Shown: positions 38,577-52,363, numbered from the stretch's first letter. The stretch is 64,000 nt of DNA from Rhynochetos jubatus (GCA_027574665.1 CM050650.1:50575304-50639303); one strand, 5' to 3'. Made by a program: numbers and translations. Notes: a model not told the origin generated them from the sequence alone.

Positions 38577-38664
38577 TCTTGATAAATGGAGGATAGACTA
38601 TTTTTTCTAATTCTTGATAAATGGAGGATAGTTCTTGATAAAGGGAGAATAGGCTATTTTTTTC
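38577..38664. repeat. local triplication, ~20-34 bp units
   Basis: TCTTGATAAATGGAGGATAG occurs at about 38577 and again, as TTCTTGATAAATGGAGGATA, at 38611. A third, diverged copy (TTCTTGATAAAGGGAGAATA) starts at 38632. The first and third copies also share the continuation CTATTTTTT, while the second copy stops short. This fits a duplication followed by partial deletion or a second slippage event. Confidence 0.85.
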
Positions 38665-41600
38665 TTCCATTCTCTGCAGTGGAATTTCTCAATACCCTGT
38701 CAGATTATTAGACTTTATTCTGAGAGTTAATTTTTTAGTATTTGCAAATTTTAACTATGCAGTGCATCAGCTGGAGTCTCCTTTAAATCATCCAGCAGTG
38801 TTCTTTGACTTAATGTGTTATTAGTTATAGGCACTGTCTTTTGCACCACAGAAGCTGGCAAGTAGTGCCATGATCCAAACTGAATGTTGTCTTACCAGTA
38901 AAAAATTCACACAATCTTTATCCAGTTTTGGAAATCCCTGTGTTGAAAATTAATAGAGATTTGAAGAGTAAAAAGAAAGTATCATATATACTTGCCCTAT
39001 TATTTTTCTCCCATCTGCTGTTTAAAGCCGCTGTTGAAAACAACATTGCTACGTTAGATGGTCCTTTGGCTAGCTGACTTAATATTCTTCTTTAAATAAA
39101 TACTTGGACAGTGAATGCCAGAATATGAGATTTTAAGACTGATTCATAATGTATATATTAAGCACTAGCCTAGCCTATTTGTAAGATAAAAATAAAACAG
39201 GCAGACTATTCCCTGATCTGCAACTGGAAAATTCTAATTGATTTTGACATGAGTTACTGTTTTATGTAATTCATGTACCAACATTTTTGTCTCATTGAGA
39301 GTGGTGTGAGAATAAACTTTGTACCATAATTTACACAAAATTGTGAATAATTTTTTTTTTTTTTAAATAATGGACAAGAGAGGCGAGCAAGACCAGCGGT
39401 GAATCTTCCACACCTGTAACCATCCTCCTCAGGGCCTTCCAGAATTCTTCATGTCTTTTGAACTTAGACTTCTCTTTGTTTTTGGAGAGGGAATCTGTAT
39501 GCCTACAGGTTCTGCTGTATTATTAAAGGTCACTAAATATTTGTTTTACACTCATGAAGGCTTGTTTTAACCCGGCAATCTCAAAGTATTTTACCAAGAG
39601 AGGAGGATTTTGTATCTTTGTTATATGAAACTGTGGCAATAGAAAACAGCTTTCTGGAGTCACTGTTGAGTGCTCACTGGATCACACTGTTATTCTTTTA
39701 TACAACCTGGTGCTGGATTGACTGAAGAAAACATTCAATAGAATGTATGGATAATAATGGCAGTTTATAATAATAAGCTAACAGTTTTAATATGGTATTT
39801 AACTGTCTTAATCAAAATGGTAAAAAAATAACTGATTAAAGAATGTGCTACTCAAGTGCCAGGAGCTGGACAGCTGAAGAAGCTGTCAAATTCCTTACAC
39901 ATTTCCCAAAAATGTTGGCTTGGCATTATTTGAATCATTGACTGGAGTTAAGAGTAGGAGATGCTGTTGGTGAGGCACACATCAATCATTTTCACGTTTT
40001 AATAGCCTCCATATTCATTCTACTGTTCTCTTGCAAAACATGAAGAGCATTAACATTTTGTCATGAGCCTCTGTCAGTTCAATGCTTCACAGTTGGCATA
40101 AAGTTATGTGCCAGATGGGTGGTTTTAACTTTTAGAACAGGAATGGCTATTTGGATAAAGTGCCCTGCATTTCAAAAACATACCACTAAAACATCAGAGG
40201 ACTTGAGCTGTAAAAGGGTTGAAATACATACATAGGACAGGAAAAAAAATACATTGAAAACCACACACAAGCAAAACCTTACTTAAGTGTTTGAGATCTG
40301 GTGACATGTTATGTTTCATGTGGCTGTCCCTACAGCAATGAGGGATTGGTGCAATCCTGAAGCTCTTTATGATAAAGGAGACCATAATTTGCCTTTTAAA
40401 GAAAATTCAGAAAGAGCAGGTTTTATGTGTAGTTTTCCTTTTATTTTCCCCCACGTTTATGTATCTTTTGATCTCAGGTTAGTTCTATGCCATGTTGAAG
40501 CAAATGACAAAATGCCTACTGACTTCGATGAGATAGTGGTTTCACCTGTATTGAGCTTTTGGAATATAATGATTATGCCAAGAGACAGAGCCTAGATTGA
40601 AGTATTTTAAAAGCCCTGATCTGAGGGCACAGCTATTTATCTTAGAAAAATTTATGTAGAGCAGTCTTGATTTTATCTGTTACTGTAATGCAGATTGCCC
40701 TTTGTTGATTTTCACACTTTATGAAATTTATATCTACTTATTGCAAATGTAAAAGCGAATGCAATTGTAATTATACATTCTTCCTTCCATACAGTTGCAA
40801 GAGTTTTTCTGTGATAATTTTTTTTTTTCTTTGTATGATCACTCAAGTACTGAAAATCCACAAAGGAGGCATGTAATACTCTCTCTCGTGTAATTATAGA
40901 GAAGATTTTTAAAAACAGAGTGAAGTTGTGGAAAGCATTTTTGAAGAGTTGTGGAGTCAAAGAAGGAAAATTATTTTATGATGGAACATGAAGAAGAAAT
41001 GGAAAGGCTTGTATCACAGGATAGATGCAGTCCTGAAATTAGAGATACAAGCATTAAATGTGCTGCTGCAGTTGTTTTATTGATACTGCTTAGAGATAAC
41101 TAAAGAAAATACTGATCGTCATATGCTTGTATAACACATTTGTATTGCATTTAAATAATTTCATGGTTCAAAGTGTTTGCTGGTCTGCTGCAGAGAATAG
41201 GAAAAAATGTGTTTCAAACAAGTAAACAGAGAGTGCCAAATAGCTCAGTAGGAAATTTTAAATCTCTTGCAACTATTCAGTCATCCTGATGTAAGTGACA
41301 CTGAATATGTTAAAGTACTTCACCAATTTTGTTGATATATTTTTCAGTAGAGTGTTAACCATGCCTGAAGGAGTCTGGTAAAATACATTGAAATTACACA
41401 GCATAATCACATCTGTGAAATTCTTGACAAAATAAAACTTCCCAGAGAGCAGTTGTCAACCTTTTACTGTCCCCTGGCATATTTTGAAAAAGGCTTCAAC
41501 CTGATGAATAATATTCACTGTACAAGTTATGCTTCTTTGCAACTTGTGAGCTTGTCATCTTTGATTCTCATAAAATGTGTTGATTTTCCTCTGGAAATAT

Positions 41601-44047
41601 TCTCACCATCTTCTTCTGTCCACTGATACCTTAACAGCATATCTGCAGTTTAAATTCCCTTAAGATGATGAGAATCATAAGTGTAATTCTATCGGGGAAA
41701 CTCTTGTGATTATTTTTGCCATCTTTAGTCTTTGTATCCATCATTTTTTAAAAAAGGTTTTCAGCAAAATTGAACGTAAATGTATTTTGGTGATGTGAAT
41801 ATTTGTATTAAAACTGTAGAAGCTAAACCATGGCAATGCAAAGGTTTTTGTTATTTGAAGACCAAACAATAGGATTGTAATCTGGCTGATTCTTTTCTTT
41901 CTTTGTAGAGAATTTGTATATCCAGCTTTTAAGAGAATTCTGAACACAGTGCAATGGAGGCATTAATGTATTAGTGAAAAATATTTTTAAGATGTTATCA
42001 CTATTAATTGTAGACTGAGCTTATATTTATGGTTTTCTTGTCTGTTGCATGTAAAAGGTGTTTAAGGAAGAATAGAAGATGATAGCCATAATTGTATAGC
42101 CCTTCCCTCATTTTGGTGGGCAGTAATTATGGGTAAAGGTGTTTTTGAAGTCACTATGTACTCTCACAAGGTTTGATAGTATAGGCGTCAATGTCACCTT
42201 GGTAGTTAGGGTGTATGTTTGCTCTGTGTGGTATTGTGGTTTATATATACATTATAGTAAGTACACAAGCATCTTGAAGAGTACAGTTTTAGATGCTAAG
42301 AGCTTTTAAAATAAAAAAAATACTTCCTGAAATGTCCAATAAACTCTACTAAAATATTTTTAAATAATTATCTTTGTGAAGGTCAATAAATGAGAGCTAT
42401 AGAATCACCCCATAGGCAAGCAAGATTTAGATAGCTCTCATTTTTCCTTCTTTTAGCCCCTCTAAGCCCCAGGTTTAAATCAAGTGATCACATATCAAGA
42501 AATTTAAAGACATTTGTATAATATTTTACAAAAATTTCTCATCTAAAATTACTACTCCTTGGAATATAATGCCAAATCCAACAAAGGCTAGAGAAACTGA
42601 TACTATCTTTATTTATTTCATCTGTAAAAGTTAAGGTTCAGTGAAGAAATTTATAAAATATTTATAATTCAGAAACATGCATAATCAATTAGTCTGTATA
42701 TTCAATATAAACCTGTCGTAGGAAAAACATGTCAAAATGAGATCATAACTTAATCTATGTATAGGAACTAAATGTGGAAAAATATGCCAGCTATAGTAAT
42801 TTTTTTTTAATTTTGCAGAATAGTCATACTCAAGATATATATTTAACTTTGCAAAAAGCCTTTCTCTCATTCTTTAATGAAGCCTACCTGCATGTACTTT
42901 TTGCCATGTTGATTGATATGACAAATAAGACTAAATGAATGCCCAATTACCATAGATAGGATCCAAGAATTATTCAAAACTTATATATAATTCTTTGAAC
43001 AATTATCAGAGGGGAGTAGTGAATGGCTTTTCATGGCAATGGAAATAAAATGAACAAAATGAAAATGAAATCTAGAGAGCTCTTGGGTTTTGTTTAGAAC
43101 AAAATATTTATAAAAGTAAATTCAGTAAAAATCACTAATTAATTATGAATTGAAAATCCACTGAGGAATATACAGTTTTTTGTGTTAACCATGTCAAAGA
43201 CACTATCACAAAATGTACTTTGTTCTTCCTTTTGACAAGTTAGTTTAATTTTAATTATATGTACTTCACTGAATCACAGTAACTGTCCTCTAGAGTATCT
43301 TGAAGATACTTTAATGAAGATTTAAGGTCTACTCCAGTTCATGGTAAAATCTGTAAGAATGGGAATTATTCCTAATATTATGAGTCCACAAAGTATTCAT
43401 AGATATTGCTTTGCAAATGGTATTGTTTATTGCTGAAATATGTGATTCAACCATGTTAGCTAAAAGGTGGTTGAAAAGGAGTTACCTAGACCTATTTTCC
43501 TCCGTCACCTCTAAAGCTTTTCAACTTCTTTTTCCTCTTAGCCTTTCTTTCACTGGGTCCTTGTTTTTCTTTTATTCTCTCTTGTCCCTGACACACCTTA
43601 GAGTCTAGTCTCTTCAAACTTGCCTCCTGGAGCATGTTTAGTTCCCCTGCAAGCAGGAACGTTCTTCTTACTCATCTGATAAGGCTCAACTGTCCCAGCC
43701 TGGGCTGATCTAAGAGATACATGAATGGTGTAGAGACTGGCATCTTGAGTTGTGGCACTAACATTTTCTGTGCGATGTGTCTAAGAGGTTCCGCTGTCAC
43801 TAACCTCCTGCTGAGCTGAAGCTGGGCGGTTGTTTCTCTGAGCTCGACTGGGGAGATGACTACAAGTTCTTTCGAGAAATGACAGGTTTAGTCTGGACCA
43901 TTCCAGTCATGCTGCCGCAGTGGAGGAGATGGGCAAACTGCCCCACTAGCGCAGGAATGAGTGGTTACTGGCGTGATGGACAGGACCTATGCAGAAAATA
44001 TTGGTTTGACTGACATGTAAGGATTCTGGACAGTTTAGAGGAAAGAA
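38665..44047. other. non-coding DNA, possible degraded repeat at 43.65-44.05 kb
   Basis: AT-rich and without recognisable features up to about 43,640. From there to 44,047 the sequence becomes more GC-rich and runs into a CR1 ORF2 fragment. It may be more 5' CR1 sequence, too decayed for me to confirm. No exon recognised. Confidence 0.45.
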
Positions 44048-44375
44048 AACAGAGAAGGACATGTGGGAGATATGTCAGTTGGAGGCCGTCTTGGGCATAG
44101 CAATAACAAAAGCGATAGTTTTCAATTCTCAGAGAAGTAAGCGGTGGGGTCGGTACAACTGCTACCTTGGACTTCTGGCAGGCAGACTTTGGCCTGTTTA
44201 GGAGCCTGGTTGACAGAGGCCCTTGGGAGGCAGTCCTGAAGGGAGAAGGAATCCAGGAAGGCTGCATATTCTTCAAGAAGGAAATCTTAAAGGTAGAGGA
44301 GCACACTGACCCAATGTGCCAGGAGACAAACCGGTGGTGAAGAGGAGCGGCCTGGCTGAACAGAACCATTATACC
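44048..44375 (+). pseudogene. CR1 LINE ORF2 fragment (endonuclease-to-RT linker), frameshifted
   Basis: Frame one (from 44048) reads NREGHVGDMSVGGRLGHS, matching the C-terminal part of the CR1 endonuclease. Near 44,110-44,118 the frame shifts, with an in-frame TAG at 44116-44118. Frame two (from 44119) then carries LDFWQADFGLF (from 44167), PWEAVLKGEGIQEG and FFKKEIL, the conserved segment between endonuclease and reverse transcriptase. A TGA stop at 44338-44340 breaks it, and the homologous AWLNR follows. Neither catalytic core is present and no 3' end is nearby, so this is an internal piece of an old element. The call rests on recalled CR1 ORF2 sequence features. Confidence 0.82.
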
Positions 44376-45793
44376 TGGCTATTTTTAATCAGATCCTTAA
44401 CATTTTCAATCCGATTTCAAACTGGTTTAGACCAACATTGATTTGTTTTTCAGTGCTTATGATATTGATCTACATATGTTGTAAAATGGAATTTATGTCA
44501 AAGTGTTCACCTTTGGCAAAGGTACTGCAAAAATCATACTGTTTTCTCAGGGCTGCATTTATGGAATATCTTTCATTTACTTCCTGCATCCTTGGAGGAA
44601 ACAATAGGCTTCCTCAACTTCCCCGTGACCTGTCTGAAGAAGACTTTTCTTATTCTCATAAACCATAGCTGAAGGTAGCATCTTCCAATCTAAGGGTAGC
44701 CTGCCCAAGTACAAAAGAGGTACTGATCTGCCATCTGTTATCCCATACACGATTGCTGTAATAAGGGACTTGGAGAAAGCAGAAATAGGTAGACACATCT
44801 GTTGCTTAAAAGTAATTTCTGTTTTCTGTGAATTAGAGTGCTTGCTTTGCTGTCCTTACAATGTGTCAGTGTACACAGAAGTCTCTGCTCACCTGGCAGA
44901 CTGTTGTGCTTCATCAGAGCTCCAGGGTTACTGTTTCTACAACTAGTGCCATAGAGACAATGGCTGATGTCTCAGAAGAGGACATTTTTTTAACGGAGGA
45001 ACTTCATTATTCCTCAAGTTTTATATTGCCATTTTTCCTTTTCATAAAGGCTGAAGTTGTTTTATTTCAAAGAAAATTTATATGGTTTGGAGAGCTATTT
45101 TTAATCTGTCGAAGTTGAGTAGTAGGGACCTCAGGCAAGAACAATTCTCACTGTTAAGGAGGAGATTAGAGCTGAGGTCTTAAGATTTGCATAATGTAAA
45201 AGGTGTACATCATTGTAAGTATCATTAATATTTTTGAGTCCTTAGGCAGTTAATAAAAGGACAACTTTAGAATTTGCCTTTGGGTAATATCTTTTAACAT
45301 AACTTATCAAAATATTATTTGTTTAATTATATTTGACTTACATTTCCCAGTTCTTGTTTTTGGCTTTGGTTGTTTTTTGAAAGGGTTTATCAAGCCATCT
45401 GAATAGATTTTAGTGGCAAGGCTAATCCTTCCATAAAGGACTTAGAGTAAATAGTTCTTCCAATCTTCACTATCACCAGGCATATAATGTATATGTATTT
45501 TCTCTTGTAAAGCACATAAGATTTTGAGGCAGCCTCTGAAGCAACAGACTGTTGCTAGCACTTCACTGTGACCCTTAGTATGACCCTTGATGAAAGCGAT
45601 CTTTCTCTCTGTGTATCTCAATAAGCTCCATATGTTGGTTTCCTTGTATCTCGCAGACCAAATTCACCATTTTCTATTTGATTTTTGTCTAAAAAATGAA
45701 ATTAAGGAAAAAACTTCTCTTCTTAAATGGCAGGTCAGTGGCCATAACATTACAAAAGTCTTGTAAATAGGCCCACACATTTGCCCAGGTAAA
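44376..45793. other. non-coding DNA
   Basis: AT-rich with short unmatched frames on both strands. Nothing recognised. Confidence 0.5.
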
Positions 45794-45812
45794 GGGGAGG
45801 TGGGGGGGTGGG
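45794..45812 (+). other. G-quadruplex-type motif
   Basis: GGGGAGGTGGGGGGGTGGG gives four runs of at least three G separated by loops of one to four bases, a standard intramolecular quadruplex pattern. G-rich sequence continues to about 45,870 without meeting the pattern again. There is no recognisable promoter or gene beside it. Confidence 0.75.
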
Positions 45813-48800
45813 AGGCATTTGGTTTTCTGTGGGAGTGAAGTGTGGTGTGGGGAGACAAGGGAGGAGCTGAGGGATGAGTGGAATATCATTTCATTTACAT
45901 CAGTTAGTATGGTAAAAGTCAGGTGAGTCAGTTTTAAAACTGGAATTTTCCCTGGCAGCATGGTTTAAATCATAATACATTATCATTGTGAAATGAAACA
46001 TTGATATTTCTAAAGCATTCCTACCTTGCATGGATGCACTGTGAAATAGGATAAAATGTATGGAATATGACATTTTAAAGTCATAAATGATGCTTCATGC
46101 TGACACTAAGGAAACACATTATAACTGAAACCAAAATAAAAAATTTAAGATTCACTTCAGTATGTCCTGGGAATGAGAACTTAATCATCTTTATTGTTAC
46201 TTCAAGTCATGATCAAAGATTGGACTGAACTTCTGGCATATTGGAAGAAGGGAGAGTTTTACTTTATTTTAATGTATATTTTCGTCTTTATTTATGTAGT
46301 TGTGGATCAGCCTTCAACTGATGTCACCTTTTGATTCAAACTATTGTCACTAATCTTTAGAGCAGACATAAAAGAGGAGACCCCAAAGTTCTGATGGTAA
46401 AAGTTTTTTTGACATCTTTCAGAACCTGTTTCTAGACTCTGGTTCAATTCTAGGTAGAATTGAACTGTCCTTTGTTGACTTCAGTTTTCTGTGGATCTAG
46501 GTGGATTAGATTTTCTCCTTTTTTTTCCTGAACCGCTGAGTCTCATACAGCTGTTTTGAGATTACAGCCTAGATGTCACATTATTTTGATGGTAAAAAAT
46601 TAGTGTATCATATATATAGTGTATGTATATTCTGACTTTGGATACTGAGGCAAGTCTCCCAGGGAGACCACACAGAATGTGTCTCTTAGCAGTGCACAAT
46701 TCATCATTGTAGTCTTTGAGACTCAAGGACAGGAAAGAACCTAAGCGTCCCCTCTCAGACTGCTGTTTGACTTTTTGGTCAGATGTCTCCTGAATTCATG
46801 GGGATGAATACTTGCACAATATTTATAGTGTGTGAACAGTGATAGATGTCTGCATATATTTTTAATATGCACAGTTCAGGATCCTGTTGTGATAAGGGCA
46901 CTGCAACCCAGAAAAATATAAGAAAGATATTTTTCATGATAACATTGTGGAAAGGAAGAAGAAAGTGTGGAACAGGGATTCAGAGCCAGGAGTTGAGCTC
47001 ATTCACATGCCACTAGTGTGCTTTCACGTTTTGCCCTCTCATTTGCCTTCCACCCTGCATGGTTCTGGAGGAGCCCTGTTGACAAAGTTGTTAATTCCTA
47101 ATTAAATTGTGTCCACACAATTTTTAATTGTAATAGCTAGAGAACTCTTGCAGTGTATCCAGGAAGGTACCCGTGCTAGCTTTAAAGTGTTACAGGTGGG
47201 ATTACTAGCACAGCTGTGGCAGAAGGGATGGACCTCAGTATGGGGACTAACTTGCTTCTAAGGCCATCAGAAAGAAGATACACTGTGAACAAAAACACAT
47301 GCTATAGAGTCAGAGCCTTCTGCTCTTTTGCAGGGACAAGGAGACCTCCAACTAGAGAAAGCCCTTGGGATCTTTTTGCCTCACAGTGTTAAATTGCTAT
47401 GTGTTAGTATAATTCTGTATATGGGAAGCAAATTGAGTGTAGATGCTGTTTCTTGCTGCTGAATCGTGCTGAGTGCAAATGTCAGGGGATTACACCAGGA
47501 GTGTGGAAATGTTATTCATTTACAAAGATCTATTTATATGTTGCTCTTACACAAAATACACAAGTCATTTAATTCCAAGAAAACAGTTAAAAATATTGGG
47601 GTAGAGGGATGGGTGATACTGAATTATTCAGGAAGTAGATAAAAAAGATATGGGTCCTGTCTAATCAGTCCATTGATAATAGGGACAAAAAATATTACTA
47701 TAGTTTCTCATACAGATAGTCCTGAATCATAAAAAGAATAGGTTTCAGAATTATGTTCTTGTTTCTTTGTTTTGATACCAGCTCTAAGTTGCTGGTATCA
47801 TGTGGTTCTTATAATTCATAACCAGATCCTAGTTTATACCTCCAGTGTAAGACAGTTACACATCATGTGATATAGAAAAATACAGTATTTTAATGCTGTA
47901 TTAAGCTCATTTTAATTCTGTGATTTAAAAAAAGTTAACAAGAATCTCAAATGTGTCTCGAACAGGAGACACCCCATTTATATCCTGTTTCTTCTCAGTG
48001 AGCAGTGGACTGGTATACTGGTTTAAAGAGCTTAGGCAAGCAATAGTGTAATCGCTGCCATCAGATTGTTCTCTGATCTTTAAAAAATTGTAAATCTAGT
48101 TAAAGGACACATATGTATTAAGCACCAGAAGAAGCTGCATAAGGCTCTTTTCTGGGGTGAGGTTGGTAAAAGATTCCTGTCCCATGCAGTGACCACATAA
48201 CCGTGGCTGAGCTGATCAGAAGCTAAGCCGGACAGATGAAGTTCCCTGTGTACAAACTCAAGAGAGGTTGCTTGGCAGGTTGCATGAGTGGGAGAAAGAG
48301 AAAGCTGAATAGCATGTGCAAGAAAGAGCAGTTAAATGGCTTGGCTGAGCTATTCTAGCTTGTTGTGACCAACTGGGACCTAGCCAATTCCTTTCATCCC
48401 ATTTGCCCCACTGTTTTCCCTGCTCAGAGCCACATACTTCCACTGCTCACCTCTTGAGCAAGTGGAACTCCTCTGATCTGGTGATCTGGTGTAATGCTGT
48501 AGTCCAGCAAAAATGGCTCAATATATTGTCACATTAATTTTCTGCTGGTTTCTTCTTTATGTGTCCTCAGGACAGAGTCCAGAGAAGAACACGGCAGTGC
48601 GAGGGGGGGTGCAGATGAGCTGAGAGGACTCATAGAGGCATCTGTTGATAAGGATTCCTCTTGAAATTATGTTGGGCTGGTCATTCAGAAAAACAGGGCT
48701 ACGACTCATGAGATTTTGTTAGCATTACCAAACCAAATTACAACATTTTGCTCATATTGAGGGATCATGAGAATGCTAATTGCTGTCAATCAGGAAACTA

Positions 48801-51795
48801 GAGAAGCACATCTGAGGAGCATTGACCAAAGAAAACTTCAAACTCTAACACTCTTATAGAGACATCCATCTGTTTAAATTTTTGTGGTAATTACTAGCAT
48901 GATGGGAAATCATAAAATATGAAAATGTTTCTGGCTTTATTAAGAAATAGATGTAATACTGAAAAAGGTTTCGTTGCTCATGTATATAACAGGTGCACTT
49001 ACTTACATTCCATATTTAGAAACAATCTTTCCTTTAAATGAAAAATAGTTAATCGAATTATGATGCCATTTGTATCTTTTCTTATTAACAGCTTAGCAGG
49101 AATCTCTATAGACCTGTTTTTGAAGATTTGGATTGTCAGGTATTCACCAGTGTTGACAATTGCATCAAAGTCACTGAAGCATACTGGTGTAAATCTGATG
49201 TAAGATTAAAAGGAGCCTTTAATTTTTACAGTCTGGCTGCTAACTTCTTTACAGAGTGGCTCTTAAGAGATGGAACCAATTAATGCAAGAACCATTAGTT
49301 GTCACTAAATCTCTTATTAAGCTCCATGGCTTGAATGACTTCTGAGTGTATTATGCATTTGATAGTCCTACCTTATGCAATCAAGTCATAAATCAGTTTT
49401 ATTTTGAAAAGTTCAAGAACTAGATCTCCCGGTCTTAAGCTGTGATTTTTCCCACCAGTTGAATCTTTTTTTACCTCTCCCCTGCATCCTTTCTAAATTT
49501 CAGTATGATAAAAATAATTGAGGTTCAATTTGTGCACGTCAGATATGATTGTGTATTTATTCACATACTGTTGATTAAAAAGTGTTGCAAAGCAACACCC
49601 TTAGTACCAGCGACTGTGCAAAAATTCTTACGTGAGTCCCATTGGCAATGAATCCTCACAGTACCATTTTGTTGCCATAAATCAGCTAGGTGGTAGTTCC
49701 ATGAAAGACACTTCAGTGGGAGTTTTAGCTTATAGGAATGTACTTTTTCACCTTCAGTCTCTCATTCCTGCCTTTACCATGCAGCTTCATGCTTTTCATT
49801 AAGGTTTATTTAACTATCATTGAACTGGAGAAAGAAGTGTGGAAGAGTTGAAGGATGAGGGGGGAAGGTGTTATTTCAGATGCAGATTATGCCTCTCATC
49901 CTGTTCGAAGGGCAGCTCCTGCAGGCTGTGCTGGAACAGCAGCTGGGATGTTGGAACAGCTCTGCAACAAGCTGAGGGTGAGGAGGAGAGGCAACTCCTT
50001 AAGTTAGCATTGCTGGCAAGGGAAGTTATCTTTCTCAGCCTAGCTGCTCATTTCCAAGTTAAAAACATTTTGTTTGGCAAGACCTACTTTTCCAAAAAGC
50101 TTGTTGACCTGAGTGAGTAGTATATATATTTTTAAAGCTTTAAATTAAAGTACATCTTTTATGATCTTTTGAATTTCTTTTTCTCCAGACTGACATCCAG
50201 CTACCTCTCTTATACTGGAGCAAGCAGGTTGTCTCGCTTACTCGTTTTCAGCATTACAGAAGTGTCTCACATTTAGGCACAAATTCCCATAAGGAGTCAG
50301 AGATCTTCACTGCCTGCTTCCGTAGAATGCATGAATGTAGATTACCCAAGGTTTTTGATATTTTAAACTGCTTATAGGTGTTTCAACATCCTCCACAGAT
50401 GCCAATAGGATGGAAATTACTTATTCATCCTTGTAAGATAGAGTTACTTCTTCCTTCATCTCTACAAATGGAGGGAAATAATGTTTTTGCACTTCTTTTG
50501 CATTATTATTTTTTTTAACGTATGTATGTGTAAATAAGCTTATATCACTCCTCAAAGTCCTTTTCCTATTCCAAAATAATTTTTATAACATGCTTATTTC
50601 CCCATTAAGTAAATTTTATTTTATATCTTTGGCATCTCTCATTACCTTTTATGTTAATATTAAGTACTATTATTTTAATTTTTTGCCCACTTCTTTTTCA
50701 AGTCCTGTTGTCATTTCACCACTAAACAAGGGAATGTATTTTAAACAAAATGATTATTCCTCTTGACTGTGAAATCTTCTGATAAACTTTTATTGAAGAA
50801 ATACTACTGGTAAAGATTTTGCAAAACATGCAAATCAGCTGAAATCCATACTAGTTTGCTACATGACAGATACATTAATTTGATAATATTTACTAATGAT
50901 CTTTACAATGTGTGCAGCTGAAAAATCTCTGATTATTTATCTTTGGACAGAGGAGCTTTTAAATATATTACATCAGAAGTCAGAAAAAGCATCAAGGTAA
51001 TTTTTTGGTGAATACACTTTCACAGACTAAATTGCGGAGGTAGCACCATGCTTCTTTTGTAAAGTATTCTCACATGTCCAAAACATGCAAAATGTGTATG
51101 AATAATAGAGGAATTAGCTTCCAAAATATTAAAAAAAATCATTAATTATTCGGTAAAGTTATCTCATCTGGGCTAGAACACTGATGTGGAGATAGAAATT
51201 ATTTCCTAATTTCCCATATCCTCTTCATGATTATATCTGTCTCAGAGCAGATTTGACTCAGAAAGAGATTACTTTGGCCAATCATTTTCAGGAATTCCCT
51301 TTCTGATATATTTGCCAGCCCATTTTGTAGTAAGAATTTACTAAAGGGGAGTACATTTTGATCTGGTATCTTCATGTTGTATTCATAATTATAAATGGGA
51401 GAAATAATATATTCAAATTAAAACCACTGTATGTCACTAATAGTCCTGGATATAACTTAGAAAAAACTAATACTTGGTCCATGAATTGAACATACCTCTG
51501 TCGGTGCTACAATTTTACTTGATTTTTCTTGCCTATGGACTTTCTAGGTTTCCATTTAGTCATGTTGCTTTTACTTTTTCCCCAGATTTCCCATTTGCAC
51601 TATAGACTTATACAGCTTTTATCCCTTCTCTCTTCCTGTATTTTCTTATGAAACTATTCTTTCATCTTTGTCAGTTGATCAGGAGATGTTGAGCGGTATT
51701 TATCCTGTGTGTTGGTAGATGGTTGGAGGTATGCTGGCTATATCTAGTCTGCTGCTTTACCTTGTTTTCACTTTTCTGTATGATCTGTATAGAGG
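45813..51795. other. non-coding DNA with small hairpins
   Basis: AT-rich. Short inverted repeats at 46,442-46,465 (10-bp arms, 4-nt loop), 47,773-47,800 (10-bp arms TGATACCAGC/GCTGGTATCA, 8-nt loop) and 49,582-49,598 (7-bp arms) are individually near chance expectation. A plus-strand frame at 49839-50120 (93 codons, Leu/Glu/Cys-rich) is unrecognised. No repeat family or gene seen. Confidence 0.5.
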
Positions 51796-52338
51796 TGTGC
51801 TGGTTTCAGGCAGGAATGAGCTCCTTTCCTTCACAGCGCTGTCAGCTGGCCCAGAAAGGCCGCGGGAGTGTTTCCTTCCATGGTAGCCAGGCTCAGTGCA
51901 CATGCGCAGTTCTGAGGTGGGAAGTGGCCTGGGAGAAGTCAAGACTTGTGCTAGCTTGATAGCTGGGTCATTACCTCCTTTGTTAGTTCTTGGAATGGTT
52001 GTTAGTGGTAGGACACGTTTCGTTATTGGTGCGTTTTGAGGTCGGCTGGTTTTTCTCCTGGTTGTGTTGTTTCCCAGGGGCTCTGGCTCTGTGGGGTCTT
52101 GGGCTGGGACTCGCTAGTCTGGACCTGATTGTGTGTCAGTTGGTGGGTGGTGAGCTTGCTCTAGTTTCTGCTGTTTTAATTACTTAGTAGTAGTAGTATT
52201 GTTACTAGTATCACTACAATTTTCATTTATATTATTAAATAGTTCTTATCTCAACTTTTACGAGCTTCCTTGTCTTTCCCTCTGCCTCCTCCTGTGACTG
52301 TGTGGTGCTTAACTGCTAGGTAAGGTTTAACCAGGGCA
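51796..52338 (+). repeat. 5' LTR of the mini-provirus
   Basis: About 543 bp, starting TGTGCTGGTTTCAGGCAGG and ending GGTTTAACCAGGGCA. U5 contains TTCTTATCTCAAC and TGTGGTGCTTAACTGC, similar to the 33-kb LTR (TTCTTATCTCAACC and TGTGATGCTTAGTTGC). U3 is unlike the other two LTRs after the first few bases, so this is a separate but related family. A polyadenylation hexamer variant lies at 52234. I see no obvious TATA box. Confidence 0.85.
52234..52239 (+). promoter_or_regulatory. polyadenylation signal variant in LTR
   Basis: ATTAAA lies 6 bp before TTATCTCAAC, at the expected end of R in this family. It is the common functional variant of AATAAA. Confidence 0.55.
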
Positions 52339-52343
52339 GTTCT

Positions 52344-52363
52344 TGGTGCCCAGCGTGGGGCTC
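52344..52363 (+). other. retroviral primer-binding site (tRNA-Lys type)
   Basis: TGGTGCCCAGCGTGGGGCTC starts 5 bp after the LTR's terminal CA. It matches the reverse complement of the 3' end of the tRNA-Lys(1,2) type at 18 of 20 positions (classical form TGGCGCCCAACGTGGGGCTC). A lysine primer site supports the class II (ERVK-like) assignment. Confidence 0.85.

Noticed and set aside
43965-44369. 134-codon minus-strand frame as a possible gene
   Set aside because: It runs antisense to the CR1 ORF2 fragment, whose plus-strand translation matches the family. The frame is a shadow.
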